Of a stretch of 64,000 nt of DNA, positions 34,579 through 46,493 are shown piece by piece. Numbering within the stretch: the first letter of the stretch is position 1; the number at the start of each line of letters is the position of its first letter. The notes beneath the pieces were generated by a model that was given only the letters and a program-made list of their open reading frames with translations, made no database searches and was not told where the DNA came from. Location of the stretch: positions 4,216,001-4,280,000 of the forward strand of contig JAHLEZ010000002.1 in NCBI GenBank assembly GCA_020726505.1, read 5' to 3'. Position numbers and translations under genes: made by a program. This stretch comes from Leptodontidium sp. MPI-SDFR-AT-0119. Taxonomy: Eukaryota > Ascomycota > Leotiomycetes > Helotiales > Leptodontidiaceae.

Positions 34579-37419
34579 TCAAAACCTCACGCTGGCACCA
34601 ATCCCAGACCCAACATACCAGACTGTCTCTTTCCACTGCCCCAGCTTGATCTGTACCGTTCCTTTGGCATCTAATTTCAATGTCCCTCCCAAAGCCTTCT
34701 TCAACGCTTCGTATCCAACAGAGTCAAATGACCAATCAACTGGCAGTTTAGGCGACTCGCTAGATCCTGGAGGGACTTTGAAAGGTAGATCGTAGAGGAT
34801 CTGGCCGACAGACTCAGAATGATTGTAGAAGGCAGTGGCGTTTATGTTTTCGATGTAGATGGTGCTGTACTGCAGGGGTGAAATGAGGGTGAATGTCGCG
34901 GTGGAAGACAGTAAATGGAAAGTCGCATCGTCTATGAAGTGAGGCTTGTCGCCGTCTGGGCCATTGGTGGAGAGTCGCGGAGTAGGAATTTCTATGCTGA
35001 ATTGACTAAGTGCCTCGCCGAGATCTGGTTGATGTGGGATGGAATCCTTGTGGGTTTGGAATGTCAAAGTTGTGTTGAATCCAGATATATACTGCGAGAG
35101 TAGCTCCCGCCCAATCTTCGCTGCTTTCTTGCCGCCAAATCTAGTTGGATCCCAACTAGCTTGAACCAATATACCCGTGTTATTTCCAGGAGTGACTGTG
35201 ATATTGTTTGCTGTTGCGTCCCCAATGATGGAACCATTGTTTAGAATGTGTATGTTGAAATAGGGTATCTGCGCGCTGTATTCGGTAGGATTTGTGAAGT
35301 TGACTCGAGCTTCAAGGTTTAGAGAGGTCCTGCTGGTGCTCAAAACCTTCAAGTCGCCCACCTGAGGCTTGAAATGATTCAAGTCGCCACCTTTAGAGAT
35401 CGCTGCAAAAAATCTCGTCAGCTTCGGTGCGGTCGACCTGACTAATTAAAACGGTTTCTAACGTTTCACAGGGACAACTCCCTCTGCAGGGAGCTTCTTA
35501 ATAACAAACTCCCCTAACACAGTGGAGACTTCAACATCAACGAGCGCTACGACCTTGAGCGTGATCCGGCTGCCGATGAAGAGAGACATCAAAATATCTG
35601 TCAAAACATCGTCGTCAGTGACATTCAGAGGCGCATGTTCGATTCGGGACTCGATTCTCAACGCGGCATCCTCTCCATCCTTTGGCTCGATTCTCTCCGA
35701 CTGCGCCTTTTGCCATTTGTGTAGGTTCAAAACACCAAGCTTCTTGCCCTTATAGAATACATCGGCATTGGCTCGTACCCTGGTGACATTGATCCCAAAG
35801 TTCATCTCCTTGGGCAATCCAGCAGTCACGACAATAGTTCCTGATATCTGTGGATCTGCTTCATCGGATCCTGGCTTGGCTGAAGAATCTGGAAGGAAGA
35901 ACTCTGTGTCTGAAAGAGAGAACTCCTTGATCAGATTATCGAAACTGTGGCCGGGGAATGGCACCGGAACAGTGACACTTGAGATTATTTTCGTGATCCA
36001 ATCGGGAGTATCGGGATCAGGTGCACTTGATCCCCGCACGAAAATCGTGGTGTCGTTGCCGTGGATGTACTTTCCAAGGAGAAGATCTAATGGCGAGTCG
36101 CGTGAATGAGGGCAAGTTTGGACAAGAGTCTTAGGTAGGGCTCGAACGATGCCACCAACACCAACTTTAACGTCGGAGTATGGTTCGACGTCGATGGTAC
36201 CAGTTGTAGCATCGGCGAGTTTGATGTAATTGTCATCGGCATTGCAGCTTTCAACAAGGATATCGAATCCAAGAGGTGGAATTGTAAGTTTGACGGGGTA
36301 AGTGTTTGCCAATTCCAAGGAGACATCTGCAGCCATACCACGGCGACCACTAGTAGAAATAGGTACTTCCCGGAAGTTGAGGCGGGTGATATTATACTGA
36401 GGAATAGCTGGAAGGTCATTGCCTGAAAAGGGAGTTAGCTGAATGTTCATGTACACACCCGTACCCATAAAAGTAGCAAGTGGGACCCTTGCGGATCTAA
36501 TAAACTTATTAGACTACATTTGAGCCCCAAATCACCAACTAATACTTGGTAAATAGCCATTTCAAGCCAAAGTCTTCTCTCCAAGGTACAAAGACGTAAA
36601 GGAACGGTAGAGAGATTGACCTTCAAAAACCAGAGATTCCGAGATGGACTGGGTGCCCAGAGGGAACAATCCAGACTTCAAACCAACATTGGCTTTTCCC
36701 AACACTCTGATCTCACCCAAGCGACCCTCGAGCCAGTCATTCGCAACCTGTCTAATGCCCTCGATATTTCCAGGCTCGAGATCCGTAAGGAAGTCGATAG
36801 CAGTGACACGGCCGTTCCGAATATCAACAACGATAGGTGGGACAGCTGCCGTCCCGAGCAGAATGTTGCCGTATTCCGGTAGGTAGACCTCGACGGTCGA
36901 AGACTGGCTCTCTACTTTACGAGCGATCCAAGTTCCGAATCGGCCAATGTTCCTGACATTTTTGTTCGCTACTCTCGTTGCGTCCATACGGAAGTTGGCT
37001 TGCACACGGGCTCTAACCCCACTAGCCGTGAACGAGTCTATCGAGAGGTTCGTAGGCTCGATAACAAGAGCCTCTTTGGCATATTCTTCCACCACTGCCG
37101 GAGCGAAGAAAGCACCGAGTATGATGACCACGGCAAGAAAGCCTAGAGAGGCAATAGCGACGAAAGTCGGCCAGCGACGATCGCTCTTCGTCGACCTGAT
37201 GGAGGTTCCGCCATTCTGGATCGTGCGCAATGATCTGGTTGCAGGCGATGGTCGTCTGCTTGTTTCATGGCTTGATTCCCCGTCGTATCTTGGAGCGCTA
37301 TCGACTCGTGATAATAGAGGGGTGTTCTCGACAGGTTCCCCGGATTGATGGGAGTGCCTGGAGGTGGGTCGTGAGGAGCTGCTGGGCCGTAGCAGTGGTG
37401 ACGAGGGATTATCTGACAT
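34579..37419 (-). CDS. TAG1: Tag1-like vacuolar membrane protein (LEA2-like / DUF3712 repeats)
   Basis: Exons (minus) are 36621-37419, 35463-36422 and 34579-35402, giving 860 aa. Intron 1 (GTCAAT to TTTTCAG) restores VFEGNDLPAIPQYNITRLNF. Intron 2 uses a GTTAGA donor. A Ser/Arg-rich cytosolic tail (about 85 aa) precedes one membrane helix, FVAIASLGFLAVVIILGAFF. The large lumenal part has several beta-rich LEA2-like segments (FREVPISTSGRRGMAADVSL; SRTSLNLEARVNFTNPTEYS) with many N-glycosylation sites. S. cerevisiae Tag1 sits in the vacuole membrane and terminates autophagy during long starvation; that role is inferred here from architecture. Convergent with ILV6. Confidence 0.8.
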
Positions 37420-38869
37420 TGTTGGTGATATAGGGTCGTGAAGCTGTCCGGATGGTCTTGTTGACGCCCGGCGCCCTCGAAGTAGTGATGTGAATATCTG
37501 AAGGCTATGGTGGTGAGCTACAGCTGGGTGTCGTGTGTGTGTTGAGATGATGGTGATGCAGGTTGATGAGCTGCTGAGGTTGGGGTGGTTGATTGCGTCG
37601 TGCCTATCTTAGCTTGCCACCCATTCCTTGGCTGATAGTGAGTTGTTGATACTTCGAACTGTAGGATGGATCAAGGAACTTGGGGAAATGATGATAAGGC
37701 AAAGTTGATACTGTAAATATTCAGGTCCAGAATTTATTATGTTATTCCAGGTCTGGAGTACAAGGTAGGAAATAGTCAAGCTTCAAAATAGTAAGTCGGT
37801 CTACTTCGTATTTCCACGGCTAGGTGAGTGAGTGCCAGCGTTCCTGAAACAGTGAAACCTGCCACGCCTTCTGCACCCACTCTCCACCGCACCTGCATGA
37901 GACGACGAAAGACTCAAAGGCTCACTCACATGCAGCAAAATTTCGTAACGAGACTTTCAAGTACCGCTGTAGGTATTTCGCTTTAACTTTTCACTTGATG
38001 CTTCTATTATTTCTAACTCACAGCTCTCACAAGTATATCTTGCCCTGCTTCTTTCCATCTCTCTCTGCTTTTGTCAATTGAAGCACAATCCATCCAATTG
38101 GCTCGTCAAGATACCGTCCACAGCCCACCTCCGCCCAGCTCGAGCAGCTCTCTAACAGCTCTTCAAACCTTCATCTACACGCAGCTATTCCCTGGCCTCC
38201 TTACCAGCAACACCCCTCGCCTCGCCCTTCGCACCTCGCCAAGTCACTTGATCCCACTACTCCGTATTAAGCACTAGCGTTTCTTATCTCCAAAACCGAA
38301 ATTTTCTGAGCTCCGTCTCTCTCCTCTTTCCCAGTCTTACGGCGTTCACCTATACATCCTGTGTTGGCTCATTGTTTACCGCTCGCGGTATACAATGGAG
38401 CATAGAGTCTACTTTGTATTCTTTATGTTTTCCGTAGCCTCTGTCATATTCACGAATAGCCTAGACGGAAACGCCTTTTATAATCCCGCTGATGGCTCGA
38501 GTTTTCACTCAATGTTTCGGTGGGTTCGCTTAGTGCGTACAGATTCTGGTTTGAGACTGGAAGGTCTGGAGATATAGGAGTATATTTAGAGGCGAGGTCT
38601 CTTTGGGTCGGGAGAAGGGCGTTGGCCTCTCTTTACGGCTTTCATTTTAGGTATAATAATGTATCTACTTGGGAATATCTTCATGTATTATCAACTGTTG
38701 AATTTATAGAACACCTCGTATCTCACCACCCCGTTCATGTGTATGGTCAATCAAGTCCCAGTCTGTTTAGGGACCCCAACGGTTGCAAGGACTCTATCCA
38801 GCCAGGGATCCAATCTCATATGATCCTCCCAAAGAGCCTTGCGCACAGAAATGAAATTATCCTGCTTCG
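37420..38869. other. Intergenic, TAG1-like promoter side
   Basis: Long upstream region of the TAG1-like gene. A 60-codon frame at 38395-38577 (+) starts with ATG and a hydrophobic stretch (VYFVFFMFSVASVIF), but nothing else supports it. The frame at 38520-38900 begins with GTG. Not called as genes. Confidence 0.4.
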
Positions 38870-39283
38870 TTATGACCACCTTTGCAACCGCCTGCCGTGA
38901 GCACTTTCCCTCGTCCTACCGCATTCCGGCGTATTCAATTGATTGCTCCTCGATATTTTCACAAAACCGAACTTGAAATAGGCATTACATCGCATAGCAA
39001 TCGGGTATTTGGTCGGATTAAAAAATAAAAATTGGGGGAGATAAGGTGGAAGCTCGCCGACGATGATCATTCCCTTCACAACCGCTTGTGTTCTTGAATG
39101 AGTGCCTAACGGCAATGCCAGAATAAGGTTCTTGGCTTTCTCACTATACTTACCGCTATATATATGTTTATAGTTGTTAGACTGTGCCTTTTGCATAGCG
39201 TTGATCCTATCTGCAACAGCCTGGATACCTATCTTCGGCTTCTCCAGGTGGGATGTCGTTGACTTCTGGAGCTTGGAGGCCAT
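38870..39283 (-). CDS. Hypothetical protein
   Basis: 137 aa from an ATG at 39283; product begins MASKLQKSTTSHLEKPKIGI. No family recognised. The first half (QAVADRINAMQKAQSN) is helical and amphipathic; the second half is basic. Inside the frame is a very good donor (GTAAGT, G at 39153), and an acceptor GTTAG ends at 39106; using both removes 48 nt in frame, so a shorter spliced form is possible. Coding status rests on ORF length and start context only. Confidence 0.35.
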   Translation of the reverse strand: MASKLQKSTTSHLEKPKIGIQAVADRINAMQKAQSNNYKHIYSGKYSEKAKNLILALPLGTHSRTQAVVKGMIIVGELPPYLPQFLFFNPTKYPIAMRCNAYFKFGFVKISRSNQLNTPECGRTRESAHGRRLQRWS

Positions 39284-39953
39284 GATGACAAGCTAGTAAA
39301 TAATACTTAGAATCTTTTTAATAAGCAAACAGAAGAACAGAGGGAAACTGAGAGACCTTGCTTATAGAAAGTGAACGAGGTGACTAATCAAAACAACGAA
39401 ATCGTTGGCCAAGCTGCCATTAGACCAATCTTACCCAGAGCAATTCATTATGATCTTAGGGCATATCTACTAGTTGATGAAGTGATAGTGACTATTGGCG
39501 AGCCATATCAGTCTATCCTGTAGAGCTTCCCGCACTTGCGAGGTGGCATTCCATGCTCAACGCCCAAGTTACTGAGTGACCCGGAGTTGTGGAGAGGTGA
39601 AGGAGTGCAGGACATCTGAAATCTGGAATCTGGAATTAATAATATGAAAAGTTGACCGTAGCGTAATAAGTCCAGAATAAAGCTTAAAACCAAACCACCT
39701 AGATTTCCGCATCGTAGACCTATGGGAATTGTGAATTCATACAAAGTGAAGTTCTATGGGGCTGGATTGAGAGTGGGCTGGTTGAGGTGATCTGCGGAGT
39801 ACCATAAGAAATGAAACGTACAGGGATTCACGCGCTAAACCACAAGGGTAGCATTACGAGGTTCACGTTCACTTCTGGGTCACTTTCGAGGACTACCTGA
39901 CCGGCGCTGGACTTCCTCTCCAACCATCGACAATTGTCCAACTCGAATCAACT
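39284..39953. other. Intergenic upstream of RUD3
   Basis: Promoter of RUD3 and of the minus-strand hypothetical gene. The 39508-39744 minus frame shows no family feature. Nothing else seen. Confidence 0.45.
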
Positions 39954-41939
39954 ATGTCTGCCGTAGCACCTCCAGATCCCTCTCAGTCGTCTTCTTCAGG
40001 TTTGTTTCCCCATCATCTCTAAGACCGCTTGCCCAACAGTTCTGTTCATGCTGATACATTCCAATTAGCCCCCAAGAAGAAGAGCAACAAGAAGAAAAAG
40101 GCGGGCAAAGGGAAGACAGCTGAAGAAACCCTCAAGATCCCTGGAAATGGAAAGGAGGCCGGTTCGGAAAATGGAGACGTGGAGGGTGATGAGGATTCAG
40201 AGCGTTCCGCTGTGGTATGAATGACACCTGTTCAGTTTGCGAACACTATCAAGGGAGAAGTACAAGTCCTGACTACGTTGGCAGAATACACCTCGCGATG
40301 CAACTTTCCCAGAGAACACAAAACCGCAAACGAATGGTCACAATCATGACTCTGCGAGCAATGGCCATGCTGTCGAACCCTCAGGACAACTGGCCAAACA
40401 GACGGAGCGCGGGGCACTGGGCGGATCAGAAGACAAGCAATCCGAAACCTCAGATGCAAGCGTGCGATTCGATGCCATGTCACAAGAAAGGGAAGCTCTA
40501 CGTGTTGAGGTAGAACAATTACGGAAGGCGCTGGAAGATATACAAGGAAAGCATACCGAAGAGATCTCATCAATCAAAGGACAGCATGCGGAAGAGCTGT
40601 CAGCCGTCGAGTCAAAGCATACGACGGAGGTTTCCGCAATTAAGGGCCAGCACGAGGAGGAGGTTTCAACTATTCGCGCCGAGCTCGAGGAGACCGAGTC
40701 TGCGAAGGATCATGCTGAGACCCAGTACCAATCTCTGTTGGGGCGCATTAATACTATCAAGTCGAGTTTGGGGGAACGGTTGAAGGCTGATAAACAGGAA
40801 CTTGCTGAAGCAAAAGAACAAATTGAAGAGCTCGAGTCACAGAACGAATCTCTCCAGAACAATGTCAGAAGTCTCGAGGGCGACGTCAAACGATTAGAGC
40901 AAGAAGCCCATGAATCATCGAAGGAGCTATCTAGTCTGAGAAATCGACATAACCTCTCCCAGCAAAATTGGGTCAGTGAACGGGAGGATTTGGTCCAGCA
41001 GATCAGGCAGTTGAGAGACGAGGCCGAAGCTGCCAAAGAGGCAATGGGAGACTGGGAGGTTCTGGCTATGGAGGAGCGATCAATGCGAGAAGGTCTGGCG
41101 GAGAGAATCAAAGACTTGGAAGAGCAGTTTTCGATTCAGAAGGAATCATACGAGGAAGCTGTGTCCGAAAGGGACAGTCAGTCACAAACCTTGGAAGGCT
41201 TGCAAAGAGCTCTGCAAGATGTCCAAGAGTCCCGGAAAAGAGAATTGCGGGAGATGGTGGAGTCATACGAAGAGCAACTCCAAGCTCTCAAGAAGATTGT
41301 CCAGGATTCGGATTCTCGGGCTACAGAAGCTGAGGCATCAAAAGGAGCGCTGCAGACTGAGGTTGACCGCCTGGTACCCTTTGAGAAAGAGATCAAAGAG
41401 AAGAATCTTCTTGTGGGCAAATTACGGCACGAAGCAATCATACTCAACGATCACCTCACCAAAGCTTTGAGGTATCTCAAGAAGGCCAAACCGGAGGACA
41501 ATATCGACAGGTAAGCTTGGCCCTTTGAAATCCATAAGGCATATGCTAACTATTCAGGCAAATTGTCACCAACCACTTCTTGCACTTCCTAGCTCTGGAC
41601 CGCTCTGATCCAAAGAAATTCCAGATCTTGCAGTTGATAGCATCTCTCCTCAACTGGACCGACGAGCAGAAAGAGCAAGCAGGTCTTGCGAGACCAGGTG
41701 CGTCAAACAGCAGTTTACGCTTACCCATGTCACCGTTCTACCGTACTCCAAGTACGCCCTCTCTCTCCTCAGAATACTTTACTGAGACTCCCACGAACAA
41801 GGAGTCGTTGGCAGACCTATGGACAGGCTTTCTTGAGAGGAGCGCCGAGGAGGGCTCTGCTGCTGGGAGTAGGAGCGGTAGTGTGAGTAGTTCGATTGTG
41901 AGACCTGAGACGAGAGGCGGTGAGGGGAGCTCGAGATGA
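39954..41939 (+). CDS. RUD3: Golgin with GRAB (GRIP-related Arf-binding) domain, Rud3/GMAP-210-like
   Basis: Exons are 39954-39999, 40069-40214, 40285-41510 and 41558-41939, giving 599 aa. Introns are GTTTGT-TTAG, GTATGA-GGCAG and GTAAGC-TTCAG. The N-terminus has a lysine block (PKKKSNKKKKAGKGK) and acidic linker. Residues from about 110 to 430 form a long coiled coil with a repeated start (KHTEEISSIKGQHAEELSAV then ESKHTTEVSAIKGQHEEEVS). The C-terminal GRAB region reads LRHEAIILNDHLTKALRYLK followed by KAKPEDNIDRQIVTNHFLHF and LQLIASLLNWTDEQKEQAGL, as in Rud3. Such golgins bind Arf1-GTP at the cis-Golgi and tether vesicles. A Ser-rich tail follows. Identification is strong; the second intron was chosen to keep the frame. 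Confidence 0.88.
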
Positions 41940-43562
41940 TAAGCGGTGTCTGCGATGATGATAGATCTGTTTCTTGTATTATAATACATTGCGATAGGCG
42001 TTGGGTGCAAGACGCGATTGGCTGGCTGCCTCGCAACTCGAATTTCTCGCAATATTACATGTTTGAGTTGAGCAATTTGTCACAATGACGATGAGTTAAC
42101 ACATTCCTCGTGGACTTGGGCTTAGGATTACCAGGGAGTGTTTGTGAATCATGATCATGTCTCTCTCCCTCTCTGACTTTCACGCAAGCAGCGGCAAATA
42201 ACTCAACGAATTCGTCACAGTTAGCTCTCCAGAGAAGAAATTATTCAGAGGGTGTGGTCCACCTATCATTGTGCGCGACGATGAACGCCATGTGAGAATT
42301 GTCTTCTTTGCCAGCGGTGGAGAGGTCGAAAGAGAGCTCCAAGAATGAACGAATCAAAAGGCTAATCGATCTGGATCTTGCAGGGCAGAATTGTAGGGAC
42401 GGTCATCGTTGATGAGCCACAGCGCAAACCGCGGGTGTTGATGTGAGATGGCGTCTTGGGTGGGCTGGAACTTGGTGAATGGTCAGCGCGTTAAAGCGCG
42501 TTAAAGCGCGTTAAAACGCTAAGAGATGATTTTCTTTGAATTAAGGATTCTAGACGGGACATTGAAGGATGCTTCGGCTATCCAGTCGGTGAATATTGAT
42601 GTTCCTTGCACCAAAATCAGGATTAGGGTGAATCTGAAATTCACCTTAGATTAAGCGAAGGTAGCAAAGGGGTAAATAAACAAGCAAGAAACTCCAATGT
42701 CAAAATCAACTTTGATGACTTTCCTGGTATTTGGGTGATTGAATACCTTAATCTCCAACATCACAAATCTTGAAATATATACTGACTTTTCAATCTATAG
42801 TGGATGAGCCCACTGTCTGGGGTGGAAAAGCACAAAAGAATTAGGTTCACACACAGCAAATATGAGGATTCAGAGTCCGCGAAATCAAAGCTTGAAAAAT
42901 TGGACCTCTCGAGAAGCGACTACTGTACCATGGTGTACTTGACATCGATGGATAAAAGCGTTAGGTGGTTCATCAAAATGAAACCTTTTGAGAGCAGATT
43001 CTGTGTAGACAAGAATGATGGATAGGAGCGGAAGGAGAGATAGGTTAAAGTACCTATACTTTCGCAAGATTGAGAAGTAGGGTTGTCAAATTGAGAAATG
43101 TACCTTCATTAGTAAATACAACCACGTTCTCAAGTTTTAACGTGGCATCGACGCTCGTTCTGGTCATCATATTTTTCATGTCGGTGAAAACCGAGATGAA
43201 TTCAAGCGAGAGGTGGGTGAGAAGAGATGAAGCTAGAAGCACGAGAAAGGGAATTTATGGGTATTGGGATTGAAATTCCGAGAGTCGAGAGGAAGGAGTC
43301 GAGTGTGATGCGTAGGCAGGAAAAGGCTTGCACACTTATCTCGCCCAGTGGGCTTTGATGAGTGTCAGATGCTCTTTCCGATGCTCTTTCCCAACGTATC
43401 AACCTGCTGCTTCCCAGAACCAAAAAGGCAATAAAACCACAGTCGAAATCGGCCATGTACGAGATTTCCAAGAACATTACATTTCAGGCTATCACTAAAG
43501 CAGCTTTAGAATCACTCGGCATCGTATAACACCATCAAGACCACGTTCGTCTCAATTCCATC
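41940..43562. other. Intergenic with a three-copy 10-bp tandem repeat
   Basis: No gene recognised. The 42804-43025 plus frame (73 aa, ATG start) is lysine/serine-rich and unsupported. A (GCGCGTTAAA)x3 array lies at 42486-42515. Confidence 0.45.
42486..42515. repeat. Tandem repeat, GCGCGTTAAA x 3
   Basis: Three exact, head-to-tail 10-bp units, followed by a partial AACGC. The unit read on the other strand, TTTAACGCGC, resembles E2F/MBF-type binding sites. It stands alone in AT-rich spacer about 550 bp past the RUD3 stop codon and 1.05 kb before the next ATG. Confidence 0.9.
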
Positions 43563-44366
43563 ATGAACAAGCGAGACAGTAGCAAGCGAGACAGTACTAA
43601 TGCGAGCATCATTCTATCTACACTATTTACCTCGAACAAGAAACACAAGTCAAAGGACTTCCAAACACCCACATCACACAAGAAACCACATGTCGAAGGC
43701 GAGTTACCCTCTCCATCACCATCCGGTACCGACGAACCATTACCTGGAGCTACAACTACAACTACAGCAAACGAGGAACGTCGAGCTGAGGACTTACTCC
43801 CCACATCACCAGCCACCACCGACGACCATCTCACACTTATACAAGAGGTGGAAACCAAGGCGAAAAAACATCAGGCAGCACAAACTCCAAAGAAAAAGGG
43901 CCCCAATGAACCCGAAGACGTACTCAAGACACGCCCTCCACAACTCAACGAACAATTCGTAGTCTGTGGAAGGAGAACCTACAAGAACTCCCGCCGCATA
44001 AGGCGCAGCAAAACCAAGATTCTGGGATGTTACGACAACATGCATGACGCTAACACCATGGTCGCCAAGCTGTGGGAAGAACGACACGGAAGCAGTTATC
44101 AAGTATATTTCAAAGACAAGGAGGAGGATGGGAGGATATGGTGGGCGGTGCTACATCAGGATCGGGGGATTCTTGTGAAGGCTGATGTGGAAAATCGGGG
44201 GACGCAGCTCGCTCCTAGTAGTGAGTGGGCTGATAGGAGTGGTAGCGGAGAGGAGACTGCGGAGGTCAAAAGATGGGGCGAGGAAATTGACAGGTCCTTG
44301 AATTACATCGATAAAAATGGCCATATCATTGATATGGCAGCGCGAGTGAAAGAGTTGATCCTCTAG
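43563..44366 (+). CDS. Hypothetical protein, Pezizomycotina-type TKILG...DAN domain
   Basis: An intronless frame of 267 aa beginning with ATG. The first 120 residues are Ser/Thr/Lys-rich disorder opening with a short repeat (KRDSSKRDS). The C-terminal half has a compact segment, EQFVVCGRRTYKNSRRIRRS then KTKILGCYDNMHDANTMVAK, and GRIWWAVLHQDRGILVKAD. The ILG-x5-DAN pattern recalls small uncharacterised domains common in filamentous ascomycetes, usually of unknown function. The stop lies only 45 bp from the stop of convergent SPF45. Confidence 0.55.
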   Translation: MNKRDSSKRDSTNASIILSTLFTSNKKHKSKDFQTPTSHKKPHVEGELPSPSPSGTDEPLPGATTTTTANEERRAEDLLPTSPATTDDHLTLIQEVETKAKKHQAAQTPKKKGPNEPEDVLKTRPPQLNEQFVVCGRRTYKNSRRIRRSKTKILGCYDNMHDANTMVAKLWEERHGSSYQVYFKDKEEDGRIWWAVLHQDRGILVKADVENRGTQLAPSSEWADRSGSGEETAEVKRWGEEIDRSLNYIDKNGHIIDMAARVKELIL

Positions 44367-44411
44367 ATTGCATGATTATGGTCACCGTTGTGTGGTGGGA
44401 AACAACTGCAG

Positions 44412-46106
44412 CTAGTCGTATTGACCTTGTTCGAATCGTTCTGTCTCATAGAACAGTGCCGAAATGGTATTACCGTTGAAGATCCGCCCTTCGAGTGCAT
44501 TGACAGCCTAGAAACTGTTAGGAGGTTATGCAAAAAATTAGTATGGATACTCACCCTCAATGCAGACAGAGGACTCGTGAATTTGACGAAAACCTTTGGT
44601 GCCGTACCATGTCGATCAATGTAAACCCGTTCAACTCGACCGTACTATCATCAAGTCAGTCCATTGTTCCCAAAGACAAAAATATCAGCATACCTTGTCA
44701 GCGCACTCATCCCCAATTTCCTGCATCAAGCCACCATCACCGGCACCCTCGACCTCCTCGTCAAGGTTCATACCATCCACCATCCCCCTCAGAACAATAA
44801 CTTCAGACATGGGACCAAACTTCCCAACCTCCTCTTCTTTCTCAGGAACGTTTCTCTTCCCCCCAATAATCTTGCCTCGTCCTCCAGGTTCTCTAAACCC
44901 ACCTCCTTCGGCATCTGATTTCTTTTTCCGCTTCTCAATCTGCACTCGAAGAGGATTGACAATTCCAGATTCCTCAGCACCGAGACCTTTGCCTTTGCTC
45001 CAACCGTACTTAGACATTAGTCGCTCTGCAAAGCCTTTTTGACCGGGTCGTAATGACCTTGGGGCTTCTTCGTTCTCGGCTTCGTCTTCGTCTGGTTCTT
45101 CTGCGAGGGCTTTTTCCAATTCGGCTTCTGAGCTGGGTATGTCGCTTGGTGGTGGTGGAAGGTTGTAACGGACAGGGGCTCGAGATATTGCACCTGCTGG
45201 TAACGGCTCGGGAGCTGCTGGAGGTGGAATATCCTCTGGAGGGGGTGGTGGAGGTGGCACGGGACTGTATGTATCTGATTCAACATTGCTGTCCGTGCTC
45301 TCAAGAGGTTTCTTAGGAGAGTCCATAGGAGGGGGTGCGAAAGAGTAATTTGGAGGCGGAGCAAATTGATCTAAAACTCTTAGCAAGTCAAACTCAAACC
45401 CGAGAGCCCAGGACTTACTGCCCATCTGTGGACGATGGTCCTCCTCGTCACTGTCCTTCTCGCTTGACTTCCTGGCCATCCTATGCGCATACAACCTATC
45501 TTTCCACTCTCTAACCTCTCGGATTTTCTCATCACTGTGCTTATACTCCTCATAACTGTTTGGCCGTGAAGGATCATAGATATCATCCCAGTCTTGAACA
45601 GCCATGTGTTCCTCCCTCGGTTTGTTCTTCTTCCTCCGTTTCCCTCCCCTCTGCCTCTTCTCCCCTCCATAGAAGCCATTCACATCGTCATCATCCAGAC
45701 CCGTCCAATCTGCTAACGTAGTCTTCGCTGGTGGTCGCGCTGATTTTGGAGGGGCGGAGGAGGGTGTAGAGACATTGCGCGAACCTGTCGCGTCTACTGG
45801 GGTAGATTTGGGAAATGTCGATTTTGATTTTGGCTTCTGCGACAACTGCGGTCTTTTCGTTGGTTGGAACCGCAAAGCAGCTTACTTGAGCATCAGCGAA
45901 CTGAAGCAATAAAATACCACAAAAGGGCACTTACCTGAATCTATTTGTGGTTTCTTAGCTGAACCATCATCTGCTGCGTCTGCTGGTTTGAAGACAACTG
46001 GTCCTTTTGAGATTGTTCCTGGAGTACTGGAGTCGGGGTCCAGTAAATTGGCATAAAGCGAGAGACCGCCACTCCTCGGCACCGGAGTCTGGTTAGAATT
46101 CGACAT
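44412..46106 (-). CDS. SPF45: Splicing factor 45 (SPF45/RBM17 homolog): G-patch and UHM
   Basis: Five exons (minus): 45935-46106, 45419-45880, 44694-45370, 44555-44644 and 44412-44507, giving 498 aa. The N-terminus SNSNQTPVPRSGGLSLYANL followed by LDP matches SPF45. KTTLADWTGLDDDDVNGFYG and VQDWDDIYDPSRPNSYEEYK follow. After a polyproline segment comes the G-patch (GFAERLMSKYGWSKGKGLGA). The last two exons complete a U2AF-homology motif: YGRVERVYIDRHGTAPKVFV, then ALEGRIFNGNTISALFYETE with the R-x-F ligand-binding motif (RIF). It binds SF1/U2AF/SF3b-type ligands and acts in 3' splice-site choice. Divergent from PCS60. Confidence 0.92.
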
Positions 46107-46493
46107 CTGAAGCGCATAAATTGTTATGTGAGGTTTGATGTTGTCAAATCTCCCCTCAATTCAACGTTCACTCTCAGCCTCATCCGTGAGGCTAAGCACA
46201 TGCAATAACTGTATTAGTCAGCAAGAAACAGCTACCCCTGTACTCCTATCTCGGCGATAAGGAAGACGCCATACGACTTCAAAGCCACTGAGAAGAAATC
46301 AGACGTCAGTTGATCTCAGACTTCTGCAAGAGATCAAAATCTACGTGCTGCATATACCAATCAGAAGCTAGTTCTTCCAAACTCCAATTGCTCTGCTGGA
46401 CATTTCAATTTCTTTAATAGTCTCCTCAGAATCCTCTTCAGTCTTTTCTGTAATTTGATATCCTCGGTACATCAACAAATAGCTCAACTCACA
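46107..46493. other. Shared promoter of SPF45 and PCS60
   Basis: 387 bp between divergent start codons. No coding sequence was seen. Confidence 0.45.

Noticed and set aside
38395..38577. 60-aa peptide with hydrophobic N-terminus as a secreted peptide gene
   Set aside because: Only the hydrophobic stretch supports it; no TATA, cysteines or processing sites.
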